A DNA stretch of 64,000 bases, from NCBI GenBank assembly GCA_016713535.1, contig JADJOY010000014.1:62001-126000 (forward strand), written 5' to 3'. A program made the translations under genes and the position numbers. The first letter of the stretch is position 1; every line of letters begins with the position of its first letter. The notes below the pieces were generated by a model, which was not told where the DNA came from, did no database searches, and was given only the letters and a program-made list of their open reading frames with translations. This DNA is from JADJOY01 sp016713535 [NCBI: Deltaproteobacteria bacterium]. GTDB taxonomy: Bacteria; JADJOY01. Positions 53,873 through 63,389 of the stretch are shown piece after piece.

Positions 53873-55582
53873 CTACCGGGGCGGTGCGGGGTAGAGCCAG
53901 CGGGTGAGATCGATCGCGGCGAGGCCTCGATCGTCCCCGAGCAGCAGCCGATCCCGAGCTGCATCGAGCGCCAGCGCTCGCGGCACGCCGTCGAGCTGGC
54001 CGCGCTTCACGACCCGCCCGAGGCGGGTGTCCACCGCCACCACCCGCCGCGAGAGCTTGCCGAGCACGATCGCCACGCCACGCCGCGGCTCCCACGCGAT
54101 TGCGCGCACGTCGACGCCGACCTCGAACGTGCCGAGCGGCGCGAGCGTCGCCGCGTCGAAGCGCTGCACTTGGCCGGTGCGGGCGTTGCCGACCAGCACA
54201 ACCATCGCGCCTCCAGGCGCGCCGGCCAGCGCGAGCGCGTCGCTGCCGCTCGCGGCGACGTGGGTCCGCGCGCCGCGCCGTCCCGTGGCGATCCGTAGCA
54301 GCCGCCGTTCCCCCGCCTCGGTGGCGCTCGCCAGGGCTACGAACGTGGCGCCGCTCGCCGCGTCCGCGACGACGTGGGTGGCGAGGTAGCCGGCGCCGGG
54401 CGCGCCCGCCTCGTCGAGGGCGTGCTCGGTCACGAAGCTCATGCTGTCGAGCGCATACTCGTCGAGGCCGCCTCCCGCGCGGTGGGCGAGGAGCACCCGC
54501 CCCGGGCGCACCGCGAGCGCACGGAGCGCGCCGGTCGGGTGGCCCGGCACCAGCGCGCTGCGCCGCACCGTGAGCGGGTCGAGGCGAAACGACAGCAGCT
54601 CGCGGAGCTCGGGCGACCACCCCACGCCCACTCCGCTCGCGGCGTCGATCGCGAGCTCGGAGACCGGTGCCCCGAAGCCGAGCCCCGCGATCGCGCCGCT
54701 CGCGAGGTCGACCCGCGCCAGGCCCTCCGGATCGTCGAGCGCCACGGCGGCGTGGCGGCCGTCGCCCGAGACGCCGAGCGCCGTGATCGCCAGGCGGATC
54801 CCGTCGCTCTCGGCGGGTGCGAGCCGCGCGAGCGTGGTGTCGTCGAAGCGCGCCACGCCCTTGGCCGGCACGGCCAACGGGATCAGCCCGGTCTCGTGGA
54901 CGCCCACGAACGTGAGCGTCGCGGCGGCGAGTGCCACGCGCGCCGCCGCGTGCGCCCGTTCCGACTCGGCCAGCGCGAGCGCCACCAGCGGCCCGAACAC
55001 CGCGAGCGCCGCCAGCCCCCGGACGTGGGCGAGGGCCGCGGCGCCGAAGGCGAGCACCGCCGCGACGGCCGTCCAGCCTCCCAGCACCAGCCGCACCCAG
55101 GCCCTGGCGCGCGGCCCACCGAGCGCCAGCGCCCACACCAGCGAGAGCCACGCGACGAGCGCCGCCTTGGCGGCGTCCGTCGAGGCATGCATCGCCGCGT
55201 CGAGCTCGCCCGCAAGACCGTGCCACGTCCACGCGAGCGGACGAACCGGCGCCGGCACCGCGAGCAGGCCTTCGCCGGCGAGCACCGCGAGCAGCGCCAG
55301 CACGCCGATCACCAGCGGCCCTTCGCGCGGTCGCTCGCGGTTGAAGAGCGTCGCGCCGCGCGCCGCGAGGCGGTTCGCGACCACCGCCAGCAGGCACGCC
55401 GCGCTCAGTGTGCAGGCCGCGCCGCCGATCGCCGCGCGGAGTGGCAGCGCGCCGGCGGTGCCGAGCAGCAGCCGGTCGAGCCCGGTGTAGACGAGGGCGA
55501 CGAGCCCGATCGCGTCGGCGGCGACCCACGCCGGCACGCCGATCCGAGCCTTCAGTCCGCGTGGCCGCGGCGTTTCCGCCAT
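53873..55582 (-). CDS. Membrane protein with C-terminal beta-propeller domain (paralogue B)
   Basis: 569 residues from ATG 55582 (MAETPRPRGLKARIGVPAWV). Six or so helices in the first 240 residues (AADAIGLVALVYTGLDRLLL; AAIGGAACTLSAACLLAVVA; LVIGVLALLAVLAGEGLLAV; ALVAWLSLVWALALGGP; GGWTAVAAVLAFGAAALAHV). Then propeller blades (GDGRHAAVALDDPEGLARVD, GQVQRFDAATLAPLGTFEVG, LSRRVVAVDTRLGRVVKRGQ, LALDAARDRLLLGDDRGLAA). It ends DLTRWLYPAPPR, comparable to the FRVDLDTFLR ending of paralogue A. Function unknown. It lies 40 nt downstream of pgsA's stop-side neighbour order and on the same strand as that operon (pgsA ends at 55623). Confidence 0.82.
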   Translation of the reverse strand: MAETPRPRGLKARIGVPAWVAADAIGLVALVYTGLDRLLLGTAGALPLRAAIGGAACTLSAACLLAVVANRLAARGATLFNRERPREGPLVIGVLALLAVLAGEGLLAVPAPVRPLAWTWHGLAGELDAAMHASTDAAKAALVAWLSLVWALALGGPRARAWVRLVLGGWTAVAAVLAFGAAALAHVRGLAALAVFGPLVALALAESERAHAAARVALAAATLTFVGVHETGLIPLAVPAKGVARFDDTTLARLAPAESDGIRLAITALGVSGDGRHAAVALDDPEGLARVDLASGAIAGLGFGAPVSELAIDAASGVGVGWSPELRELLSFRLDPLTVRRSALVPGHPTGALRALAVRPGRVLLAHRAGGGLDEYALDSMSFVTEHALDEAGAPGAGYLATHVVADAASGATFVALASATEAGERRLLRIATGRRGARTHVAASGSDALALAGAPGGAMVVLVGNARTGQVQRFDAATLAPLGTFEVGVDVRAIAWEPRRGVAIVLGKLSRRVVAVDTRLGRVVKRGQLDGVPRALALDAARDRLLLGDDRGLAAIDLTRWLYPAPPR

Positions 55583-55622
55583 CCCCGTCTCGCCCCGGCC
55601 GCCGTGGTCCGGGCGCGCCGGC

Positions 55623-56318
55623 TCAGCCTGCTGGCGGCCGGCTCGAGGGCGGCTGCGCCGAGGCTTCGATGATCCCCGGCAAGAACGCCCTGCAGTAATC
55701 CCAGCCCGAATAGACCGTGTAGAAGACGGCGAACACCAGCATCACCTGGCCGATGGCGCGGACGTCGAGGCCGAGCCATCGGTAGTGCAGCACCAGCAGG
55801 TTGATGCTGATGGCCTGGAACGTAGCCTTGCGCTTGCCGAGCTCCTGGGCCGCGATCACCACGCCCCGGGTGCTGGCGATGCCGCGCAGGCCGGTGACGA
55901 GGATCTCGCGGCCGATCAGCACGAACGCGATCCACGCCGGCAGGCGGTCCATCGGGATGAGCATGATGCAGCCCGCGGCCAGCAACAGCTTGTCGGCGAG
56001 CGGGTCGAGGAGCTGTCCGAGCACCGTCTGGGTGCCGGTCTTGCGCGCGATGCGGCCGTCGATGAGGTCGGTGAGGGCCGCCACCAGATAGAGGAACGCG
56101 GCGCCGAAGCTGGTCCAGCGGCCGGGCCCGGCGGGCGAGGCGTTCGCGTCTCGCTCCCAGCCCATGTGGTGCTCGTACCACATGAGCAGCATGATGAACG
56201 GGATCACCGCGATCCGTGACGCGGTGAGGATGTTCGGCACGTTCCACGGTGATCGCCGTGCCGGGCCGAGCGGCGTCGTGGAGCCCGGGACGTTCGCCGC
56301 ACCGTTGGCTGGCGTCAT
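55623..56318 (-). CDS. pgsA: CDP-diacylglycerol--glycerol-3-phosphate 3-phosphatidyltransferase
   Basis: 231 residues from ATG 56318. PgsA condenses CDP-diacylglycerol with glycerol 3-phosphate to phosphatidylglycerol phosphate in the inner membrane. The CDP-alcohol motif is seen as DLIDGRIARKTGTQTVLGQL continuing LDPLADK, giving the D-x2-DG-x2-AR-x8-G-x3-D-x3-D pattern with all acidic metal ligands. The N-terminal NVPNILTASRIAVIPFIMLL is typical. A longer soluble insertion (MGWERDANASPAGPGRWTSF) sits in the first loop. A Pro/Ser tail ends the protein. It is 50 nt downstream of the lytic transglycosylase stop on the same strand. Confidence 0.92.
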   Translation of the reverse strand: MTPANGAANVPGSTTPLGPARRSPWNVPNILTASRIAVIPFIMLLMWYEHHMGWERDANASPAGPGRWTSFGAAFLYLVAALTDLIDGRIARKTGTQTVLGQLLDPLADKLLLAAGCIMLIPMDRLPAWIAFVLIGREILVTGLRGIASTRGVVIAAQELGKRKATFQAISINLLVLHYRWLGLDVRAIGQVMLVFAVFYTVYSGWDYCRAFLPGIIEASAQPPSSRPPAG

Positions 56319-56368
56319 GGGCGGGTCCGCGTTCGGAGGTCGAGGGGGGGGCGGGGAGAACGCGCGAA

Positions 56369-57139
56369 TCAGCGCTTGGCGATCTGCGTCAAGCTTGGCG
56401 TCGTGGCCGGCACGGCGGATAGGGCCTGCGCACTCGCGACCGGCGTCGCGTCCGGAGCCGCCGGGGTCACCCCCGCCGTCAGGCTCGCCGCGATGTACTG
56501 CCGATGCTGCGCCGAAACCGCCCGGACGTAGTCGCGGGTTTCCTGGACCGGCGGGATGCCGCCGTACTTGTCGACGTTCTCGGGGCCGGCGTTGTACGCC
56601 GCGAGCGCCAGCGTGGTGTCGCCCCGGAAGCGGGTCAGCATCTGCTTCAGGTAGCGGCAGCCCCCGGCGATGTTGTCCGCGGCGTCGTACGGGTTGTGGA
56701 CGTCGACGAGGTCGGCCGTGCCCGGCATGAGCTGCATGATCCCCATCGCCCCGGCGGGCGAGCGGGCCATCGAATTGAAACCTGACTCGATGTGCGCCAC
56801 GGCTTTGACGAGGTCGGGGTCGAGCCCCTGGGCCGTCGCCGCCTCCAGAATGAGCGGCTCGTATTGAGCGCGGCGCCGCTTGAGCTCGGCCGAAGTGACC
56901 TTGCGGTAGAACTCCGAGCTCCAGATCCCGGTCCGGTAACCCATGTACACGGAGCGCCCGGTCTTGGACGACTCGTACACCAGCTTCTTCGAGCCGGAGC
57001 GCGGGATGTTGCTGAAATGTATGACGCCTTTGGCGTCCACGTAGCGATAGATGTCGGCCTGAGCTCGATCCGGGACGAACGCCAGGAACAACACGGCGAG
57101 GGCCGCGGACCAGGCGATCTCAGCGCGTCTCATCGGCAT
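56369..57139 (-). CDS. Lytic transglycosylase (SLT) with N-terminal DUF4124-like region
   Basis: 256 residues from the start at 57139; ATG at 57133 is an alternative. Signal peptide (AALAVLFLAFVPDRAQA), then a short DUF4124-like beta module (DIYRYVDAKGVIHFSNIPRS). The goose-lysozyme-type transglycosylase domain follows: YEPLILEAATAQGLDPDLVK, catalytic Glu in AHIESGFNSMARSPAGAMGI, MQLMPGTADLVDV, then NIAGGCRYLKQMLTRFRGDT and AAYNAGPENVDKYGGIPPVQ. It cleaves peptidoglycan to 1,6-anhydro products in the periplasm. A Thr/Ala/Pro tail follows. Preceded by a good promoter with an overlapping palindrome; first gene of the minus-strand block with pgsA. Confidence 0.93.
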   Translation of the reverse strand: MPMRRAEIAWSAALAVLFLAFVPDRAQADIYRYVDAKGVIHFSNIPRSGSKKLVYESSKTGRSVYMGYRTGIWSSEFYRKVTSAELKRRRAQYEPLILEAATAQGLDPDLVKAVAHIESGFNSMARSPAGAMGIMQLMPGTADLVDVHNPYDAADNIAGGCRYLKQMLTRFRGDTTLALAAYNAGPENVDKYGGIPPVQETRDYVRAVSAQHRQYIAASLTAGVTPAAPDATPVASAQALSAVPATTPSLTQIAKR

Positions 57140-57241
57140 CGGGGCTGCGATTCCGGTGGGCTGGGGCGAGGGGCAACACGTTCGATCGTGTGGCGCGCGA
57201 CCGCACGATGCCCTCGGCCCAGTCCAGGATCGAGGCTCGCC

Positions 57242-57271
57242 ATCCTAGGAAGGGGGCCGAAGCGTTGTCAA
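57242..57271 (-). promoter_or_regulatory. Sigma-70 promoter of the transglycosylase-pgsA block
   Basis: On the minus strand TTGACA (57271-57266), 18-bp spacer, TAGGAT (57247-57242). Both hexamers are close to consensus. Leader of about 95 nt to the start at 57139. Confidence 0.6.
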
Positions 57272-57275
57272 CGCT
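57261..57275. promoter_or_regulatory. 15-bp palindrome overlapping the -35 (operator candidate)
   Basis: AGCGTTG-T-CAACGCT is a perfect inverted repeat centred on the -35 of the transglycosylase promoter and about 70 bp before nadB. Binding here would block the promoter. No regulator gene is adjacent, so the cognate protein is unknown. Confidence 0.45.
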
Positions 57276-57344
57276 AGGTCGTGATGCGAACCTCGTGCCG
57301 CGTCGGTATCGAAAGGCCGCTCCAAGGTAACGCCCGGTGAGACC

Positions 57345-58976
57345 ATGACCAATTCCGCCCTGCCCGAAGACCGGCTCCACGTCGATTGCCTGGTGATGGG
57401 CAGCGGGATCGCGGGGCTCGCGTTCTCGCTCTACCTGGAGGGCGCGGACGTCTTGGTCGTGACGAAGATGGAGCGCGACTCGTCTAACACGAGCTACGCG
57501 CAGGGCGGGATCGCGAGCGTCCAGTCGGCCGACGACTCGTTCGACTCGCACATCGAGGACACGCTGCGCGCCGGCGCCGGGCTGTGCGATCGGACGGTGG
57601 TCGAGTGCGTGGTGCGCGAAGCACCCGACCGGATCGCCGACCTCGAGCGTTGGGGCGTCCAGTTCACGCGCAAGAGCGTGGCGGCGGGGGCGGCTTACGA
57701 TCTGACCCGCGAGGGTGGGCACTCGGCGCGCCGGGTGCTCCACGCCGAGGACATCACCGGGCGCGAGATCCAGCGCGCGCTGCTCGCCAAGGCCGACCAG
57801 ACGCCGCGCATCCGCATCCTCCAGAACCACGTCGCGATCGACCTCATCACCCGCCGCAAGCTCGACCCGTCCTCGGTCGCGGACCGCTGCGAGGGGGCCT
57901 ACATCCTCGATCGCGAGAGCGGCCGGGTGATCACCGTCACCGCCGACGTGACGCTGCTCTGCACCGGCGGCGCCGGGAAGGTGTACCTCTACACCTCGAA
58001 CCCCGACATCGCGACCGGCGACGGCGTCGCGATCGGTTACCGCGCCGGGGCGCGGGTCGCGAACATGGAGTTCTTCCAGTTCCACCCGACCTGCCTCTAC
58101 CACCCGCGCGCCAAGAGCTTCCTGATCTCGGAGGCGGTGCGCGGCGAGGGCGCGGTGCTGAAGCGCGCCGACGGCACGCCCTTCATGAAGGGCTACCACG
58201 AGCTCGCCGAGCTCGCGCCGCGCGACATCGTGGCGCGCGCCATCGACGCCGAGATGAAGCGCCGCGGCGACGACTACGTGCTCCTCGACATCAGCCACAA
58301 GCCCGCCGACTGGATCCGCGAGCGCTTCCCCAACATCCACGCCACCTGCCTCGAGTTCGGCTACGACATGACCACCGGGCCGATCCCGGTGGTGCCCGCC
58401 GCCCACTACCAGTGCGGCGGGGTCATGACCGACCTCCACGCGGAGACCTCGCTGCGCGACCTGTTCGCGGCGGGCGAGGTCGCTTACACGGGGCTGCACG
58501 GCGCCAACCGGCTCGCCTCCAACTCGCTCCTCGAGGCGATCGTGTTCGCGCACCGCGCGGCGGACGCGGTGAAGAGCCGGCTGCGCGACCCGGCGCGCCG
58601 CAGCGGCCCGGTGCCGCCGCGCTGGAACCCCGGCAACGCCGTCGATAGCGACGAGTCCGTGGTCGTCACCCAGAACTGGGACGAGATCCGCCGCTTCATG
58701 TGGAACTACGTCGGCATCGTGCGTACCGACAAGCGGCTCAAGCGTGCCAAGGCGCGGATCGATCTCTTGTGGGAGGAGATCCACGCGTATTACTGGGACT
58801 CGGTGGTGACGGCGGACCTGATCGAGCTGCGCAACATCGCGATCGTCGCCGATCTCATCATCCGCTCGGCGCTGTTGCGGAAGGAGAGCCGCGGCCTCCA
58901 CTACACCCTCGATCATCCGGGCGCGGACGAGGCCTGGCTCCACCCGACGATCCTGGAGCGCGGCGCGGGCGGGTGA
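57345..58976 (+). CDS. nadB: L-aspartate oxidase NadB
   Basis: 543 residues from ATG 57345. FAD enzyme converting L-aspartate to iminoaspartate, first step of de novo NAD synthesis. The FAD dinucleotide motif is [15 protein letters not shown] near residues 19-33, followed by [40 protein letters not shown] (catalytic Arg), [30 protein letters not shown] and [20 protein letters not shown], all diagnostic of NadB within the fumarate reductase/succinate dehydrogenase family. [20 protein letters not shown] closes the FAD fold. Complete, with a normal helical C-terminal domain. NadA and NadC are not in the window. The stop overlaps the next gene. Confidence 0.96.
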   Translation: MTNSALPEDRLHVDCLVMGSGIAGLAFSLYLEGADVLVVTKMERDSSNTSYAQGGIASVQSADDSFDSHIEDTLRAGAGLCDRTVVECVVREAPDRIADLERWGVQFTRKSVAAGAAYDLTREGGHSARRVLHAEDITGREIQRALLAKADQTPRIRILQNHVAIDLITRRKLDPSSVADRCEGAYILDRESGRVITVTADVTLLCTGGAGKVYLYTSNPDIATGDGVAIGYRAGARVANMEFFQFHPTCLYHPRAKSFLISEAVRGEGAVLKRADGTPFMKGYHELAELAPRDIVARAIDAEMKRRGDDYVLLDISHKPADWIRERFPNIHATCLEFGYDMTTGPIPVVPAAHYQCGGVMTDLHAETSLRDLFAAGEVAYTGLHGANRLASNSLLEAIVFAHRAADAVKSRLRDPARRSGPVPPRWNPGNAVDSDESVVVTQNWDEIRRFMWNYVGIVRTDKRLKRAKARIDLLWEEIHAYYWDSVVTADLIELRNIAIVADLIIRSALLRKESRGLHYTLDHPGADEAWLHPTILERGAGG

Positions 58977-60292
58977 GTCGTGGCGGAGGCGACGTGGCGC
59001 CGTCGCCGCGGCGCCGGCTGGCGTTCCGCGCGGTGTCGGCGGTGGTGGCGAGCGCGCTGGCGCTCGCGGCGCTCCGGTGGTGGGGGAGCGAGTGGCGCTG
59101 GACACGCGCGGCACTCGAGGAGAGCGCCGCGCGCGGGCGCTTGCGGGTGCCCGGACCGGGCGATTCGCTGATCGTCCACTGCGAGGCGCGCGGACCGTAC
59201 TGCGAGGAACGCTACGGGGCGGGGCTCGGGTTCTGCTGGAAGGCAGACTGCGAGAGCCCGGCGTCGGGGCTCACGACCACGCCGCAAGGGTTCGTCGGGC
59301 CGCGCGGGCGGGTGGTGCGCGAGGGGGCCGCGGGTGCCGGGGTGGTGCGGATCGTGGCGCTCGGCGGCTCGACCACCGGCGGGCCGCCCTGGGAGGTCGG
59401 GTGGCCGGGAGTCCTCGAGGGCTTGCTGGCGGCGCGTGCGGGGGGGGGGTTGGGGGTTCGGTTCGAGGTCCTCGACCTCGGGCTCGCGGGCGCCGGCTCG
59501 GCCGATTCGGCGGCCCTCTATCGCGCGATCGGGATGCGCTTCGCGCCCGACGTCGTGATCCTCGGCGAAGAGGTGAACGACCTGGGCGGCTGCGCGCCGT
59601 TCGGGGGCGACGCGGGGCTCGGCGACGGCGCGAGCGTCGAGGCGGTGGTGGCGGACGTGCTCGGCGGAACGCGTGAGGCGAGCGTGCTGACACGGCTCTC
59701 GCCCTGGTTCGCGCGGCACCGCGCCGCGTTCGAGGAGGCGCGGCGGGATGCGGCGCAACGGGCGCGGATCGAGCGAGTCCGGGCGGCGCTGCTCGGAGCA
59801 CGCGACGGTGAGCGCGCGCGTTCGGGCGACGAGCTGGCGAAGGAGTGTACCGGCGCGGCGAGCGCGACGCCGGAGGATGCGCCGTCGATCTTCGACGACT
59901 ACGTCGAGGGCTGGGCCTTCACACGCGGCCACTATGACGCCATCGCTGGTGCGGTGGCGGCGCGCGGCGGTCGGCTCGTGGCGACCACCGTGCCCCACGA
60001 CTTCGACGACTGGCGCTGTCCGACGCCGAGCTGCGCGCCGCTGCTCACGCTCCACGACTGGCGAAGCTACGTAAGGCGCGTCCACAACCCCGGCGTCCGC
60101 ACTTGGGCCGCCGAGAGGGGTGCGTTGCTCGTCGACCTAGAGGCGGACTTCGAGCGGCTCGGACCGGGCGCGCGCGGCAAGGCACCCCTCTTCGCGTGGG
60201 AGTGGATGCACCCGTCGCCGGCGGGCCACCGCCTCATCGCCGAGCGCTACGCCGAGGCACTCTGGCCCCTCGTCGTCGCCCGCGCGCACTAG
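58973..60292 (+). CDS. SGNH/GDSL-family hydrolase with N-terminal signal anchor
   Basis: 439 residues from the GTG at 58973, whose GTGA overlaps the nadB stop by 4 nt. A basic start and hydrophobic helix (about residues 18-32, [15 protein letters not shown]) act as signal anchor. SGNH blocks: block [14 protein letters not shown] (nucleophile Ser), block II Gly in [16 protein letters not shown], block [12 protein letters not shown] (Asn), block [19 protein letters not shown] (His, with Glu instead of the usual Asp two or three residues earlier). A Cys-rich pre-domain ([20 protein letters not shown]) is probably disulfide-bonded in the periplasm. Esterase or O-acetyl transferase-like activity on an envelope glycan is a guess. 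Coupling to nadB looks incidental. Confidence 0.83.
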   Translation: MSRGGGDVAPSPRRRLAFRAVSAVVASALALAALRWWGSEWRWTRAALEESAARGRLRVPGPGDSLIVHCEARGPYCEERYGAGLGFCWKADCESPASGLTTTPQGFVGPRGRVVREGAAGAGVVRIVALGGSTTGGPPWEVGWPGVLEGLLAARAGGGLGVRFEVLDLGLAGAGSADSAALYRAIGMRFAPDVVILGEEVNDLGGCAPFGGDAGLGDGASVEAVVADVLGGTREASVLTRLSPWFARHRAAFEEARRDAAQRARIERVRAALLGARDGERARSGDELAKECTGAASATPEDAPSIFDDYVEGWAFTRGHYDAIAGAVAARGGRLVATTVPHDFDDWRCPTPSCAPLLTLHDWRSYVRRVHNPGVRTWAAERGALLVDLEADFERLGPGARGKAPLFAWEWMHPSPAGHRLIAERYAEALWPLVVARAH

Positions 60293-61733
60293 CCCGGGAG
60301 GGGCACGCGCCGCGTGCCCGGCGATACGACGCGATCGTCCGCGTCGCCGAGGCGTCGATCCCGGTACGGCCGCGGCCGGTCCCGGTCTGGAGGGCGCGCC
60401 TCCGGGCCGCTGGTCGGCTCGACTTCGAGCTTGGTGTGGATCCCGAGCTCCTTGAGCTTGTTGAAGAGGGTTTTGTAGCTGACCTCGAGGAGACGCGCGG
60501 CCTGACGCTTGTTGCCGCCGGACGCGGCGAGGGCGTCTACGATCGCCTGGCGTTCGGCGCTGGCGACGGCGTCCTTGAGCGTGGTCGGACCCGCCACTCC
60601 CGCGGCGCTCGCGATGCTCGTCCGGCGCGCCGCGCTCGGCGCCGCCGGACCGAGGCTCGCGACCATCGCGTCTTCGCCGAGCATCCCCTTCTCGACCGCG
60701 TTCTCGTCTCGCGGATGTTTCCCGGCCAGGATGCTCGCCGAGCGCTGCCATCGGGCCTCCGGGAGGCCCGTGGGGGCGCGGCGCTCTTCTCCGTGAAGTG
60801 CCGCACCAGCTCGGGGATGTCGTCCTTCCGCTCCCGGAGCGGCGGCAGGTGCACGGCGATCACGTTGATGCGGTAGTAGAGGTCGCCGCGGAAGCGACCG
60901 GCCGTGATCGCCGCCGGTAGATCCTGGTGGGTCGCCGAGATCAGCCGCACGTCCACGCCGAGCTCGCGGTCGCCGCCGATGCGCGTGATCTTCCGTTCCT
61001 GGGGGCAGGATCTTCGCCTGGAGTGCGGGCGCCTGCGCCGATCTCGTCGAGGAAGAGCGTGCCGCCCGCGGCCAGCTCGAAGGTCCCGAGCTTGCGCGCG
61101 TGGGCGCCGGTGAAGGATCCCTTTTCGAAGCCGAAGAGCTCGCTCTCGAGGAGCGTCTCGGGGAGCGCGGCGCAGTTGAGCGACACGAACGGGCCGCTCT
61201 TGCGGTGGCTGTTCGAGTGCAGCGCGCGGGCGATCAGCTCCTTGCCCGTGCCGCTCTCGCCGGTGATGAGCACGGTGGCGTCGGTGGGCGCGACCTTGTG
61301 GATCGTGGCGAGGACGTGCGAGGGCCGGCCCACGATCGGGGCGTCCGCGTCGACGCGGGCTGGTGAGGCGCGCGATCGAGCGCGGCACGCGTCGCACCAG
61401 CTCGCGCATCCGCGACACGTCGACCGGCTTCACCAGGAAATCGAACGCGCCGCGGCGCATCGCGCCGACCGCGGCGTCGATGGTGCCGTGGGCGGTGAGC
61501 ACCACCACCGGCAGCGCCGGGCGGGTCGCGGTGGCGTGCTCGAGGATGTCGAGGCCGCTCGCGTCGGGGAGCTTGAGGTCGAGGAGCACGAGGTCGGGTG
61601 GCGGCTCGGCGGCGAGGGCCGCGAGGGCGGCGGCGCCGTCGGCGGCCTCGATCACGGCGTAGCCCTCTGTGGTGAGCAGCTCGGCCAGGAGCAGGCGCAT
61701 GTTGCGCTCGTCGTCGATCACCAGCGCGCGCAT
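60289..61733 (-). pseudogene. NtrC-type sigma-54 response regulator, several frame breaks
   Basis: ATG 61733 begins a receiver domain (MRALVIDDERNMRLLLAELL, phospho-Asp in LVLLDLKLPDASGL, TAHGT, KPVD). The frame changes near 61358 into the AAA+ domain ([20 protein letters not shown]alker A, GSFTGA loop in [26 protein letters not shown] Walker B). It changes again near 61038 and 61010 (PALQAKIL, then [20 protein letters not shown] and FRGDLYYRINVIAVHLPPLR), and near 60790-60725 (WPGNIRE, then ENAVEKGMLGEDAMV). The Fis-type HTH follows (AIVDALAASGGNKRQAARLL, YKTLFNKLKELGIH), with a tail read through the repeat element to 60289. All domains of an activator of sigma-54 promoters are present, but at least four indels break it. 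It starts on the stop of the sensor kinase. Confidence 0.72.
60297..60412 (+). repeat. Dispersed two-hairpin intergenic element, copy 6
   Basis: Begins 5 nt after the SGNH hydrolase stop. Hairpin 1 GGGCACGC-GCC-GCGTGCCC (60301-60319), GGCGATACG (60320-60328), CGATC middle, GGTCTGGAGG lead-in and a decayed hairpin 2 (GGCGCGCCTCCGGGCC, 60393-60408). It overlaps the last codons of the converging response regulator frame. Confidence 0.65.
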
Positions 61734-63320
61734 CAGGTGAGCCTCGCGGGTTCGGGCGTGCTCGTGGGGTGGCGTGGCAGCACGATCGTGGCGACGGTGC
61801 CGCGGCCGAGCGCGCTCTCGATCCGGAGCGCGCCGCGCTCGGCCTCGACCGCGCGTCGCGCGATGCCGAGGCCGAGCCCCACGCCGCCCGCTCGGCCGGT
61901 CTCGAAAGGATCGAAGATCCGCGCCAGGCGCTCGGGCTCGATGCCGCGGCCGTCGTCGCTGACCCGGATCTCCACCACGTTGTCGGCGCCGTTGCGCACC
62001 GCTGTCGCGACGCGGATCTCGCCTTCGTCCGCGACGGCGTCGAGCGCATTGAGCAACAGGTTCACGAACGCTCCCTCGAGTGCGCGACGGCGCAGCGCCA
62101 GCGGTGGCAGTGCCTCGGTGGCGGCGAGGTCGGAGACGAAGCGGACGGCCTTGCCGCGCGAGGTGTCGCCCGCCACCAGCAGCACCGCGCGCTCGAGGAG
62201 TTCGTTCACCGAGCACGCGCTCGGTGCCTCGACGGGGTCGCGGGTGCGGTCGAGGAGCTCGCGGATCCGCGCGTCTATGCGCTCGACCTCCTCGACGATC
62301 ACGCCGATTCGGCGCTGAGAACCTCACGGTCGAGGGCCGCGTCGGGTCGCTCCAGGTCTTCCGCGATCATCTGCGCGAAGCCCTTGATCGGGCCGAGCGG
62401 GTTCTTGATCTCGTGGGCCACGCTCGCCGCGAGCTCGCCGACCAGCGCAAGCCGCTCGCTCCTCGCGAGGCGGCCGCGCAGGCTCTCGCGCTCGCGGGCG
62501 AGCTCCTCGGTGAGCGCGCGGTAGCGAGCGCGCTCGGGGAAGAGTGCCCGCTCGACGAGCGGCTCGAGCCAGCGCGCCGAGCCGCCGAGCAGCCACGCGG
62601 CGGCGAACGCGAGCGCCGAGCGAGGTCACCGACGCGGGCTCCATCGACACCGAGATAGCGGTTCACGATGGCGACCCCGACCAGCACCACCGCCGACGTG
62701 GCGACCGCCTGGCCGAGGCGCACCAGCACCGAGCCGGCCTCCGGCTCGAGGTCGACCTGCCGCGAGCGGATCATCGCCAGCACCGGGCCTCCGCGGTGAG
62801 CACGCCGACCACGTCGAGACGCGGACCGGCGAAGCCGCCGATCCCCGCGACCAGATGCCAGAGCGCGCCGAGCACGAGCACCACCGTCGCGGCGCGGTGT
62901 CGGAGGCAGCGGCGCGGGCCGTGGCGCTCGGCGTCGCGCGGGTGCGCCGCCACCGGGCAGCAGGTGGACGGCTCCCGCCGCGGCGAGCCACGGCACCACC
63001 ACCGGCTGTGCGTAGGGGCCGAGCACCGCGTGCGCCGCGAGCAGGCCCACCGCCACCGTCGCGAGCGGGACGGTGATCCGCGCCCAGCCGAGCCGCGAGC
63101 GCGAGCACGCTACCAGACCGGCGATCAGCGCGGCCAGTCCGCTCTCGACCGCGCCGAAGAAGGTCGCGAGGCGGCCCGCGCTCCACAGCGTCACCAGCGC
63201 CGCCTGGATCGCGAGGTCGCGGTGCGCGGGCCGGCCACGTCCCGCGCCGCGCAGCGCGAAACCCACCAGCAGCGCGTGGATCGCCAGCACGGCCAGCACC
63301 GCGAGCGCGCGCAGATCCAT
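61733..63320 (-). pseudogene. Membrane sensor histidine kinase, several frame breaks
   Basis: ATG 63320 starts a multi-helix membrane sensor (MDLRALAVLAVLAIHALLVG; DLAIQAALVTLWSAGRLATF; ITVPLATVAVGLLAAHAVLG). Frame changes are inferred near 62945, 62785, 62632 and 62312. Between them one can read ATVVLVLGALWHLVAGIGGF, AMIRSRQVDLEPEAGSVLVR, ALFPERARYRALTEELARER, the phospho-acceptor region LALVGELAASVAHEIKNPLG with PIKGFAQMIAEDLERPDA, and finally IVEEVERIDARIRELLDRTR. The ATPase domain (NLLLNALDAVADEG, DDGRGIEPERLARIFDPFET, VGLGLGIARRAVEAERGALR) ends at 61733. The stop overlaps the response regulator ATG (TGATG), so the two form a two-component pair. Ligand unknown. Confidence 0.72.
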
Positions 63321-63389
63321 CCCGTGCCGACTCTCCGAAGCGAGGGAGGCGAGGAGCGGGGGCATTCTACGCTCGGTGGCGGCGAACGC

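Noticed and set aside
53457-55529. A 690-residue open frame in another frame of propeller paralogue B
   Set aside because: Arg/Gly/Ala-rich shadow; paralogue B has membrane helices and propeller blades in its own frame.
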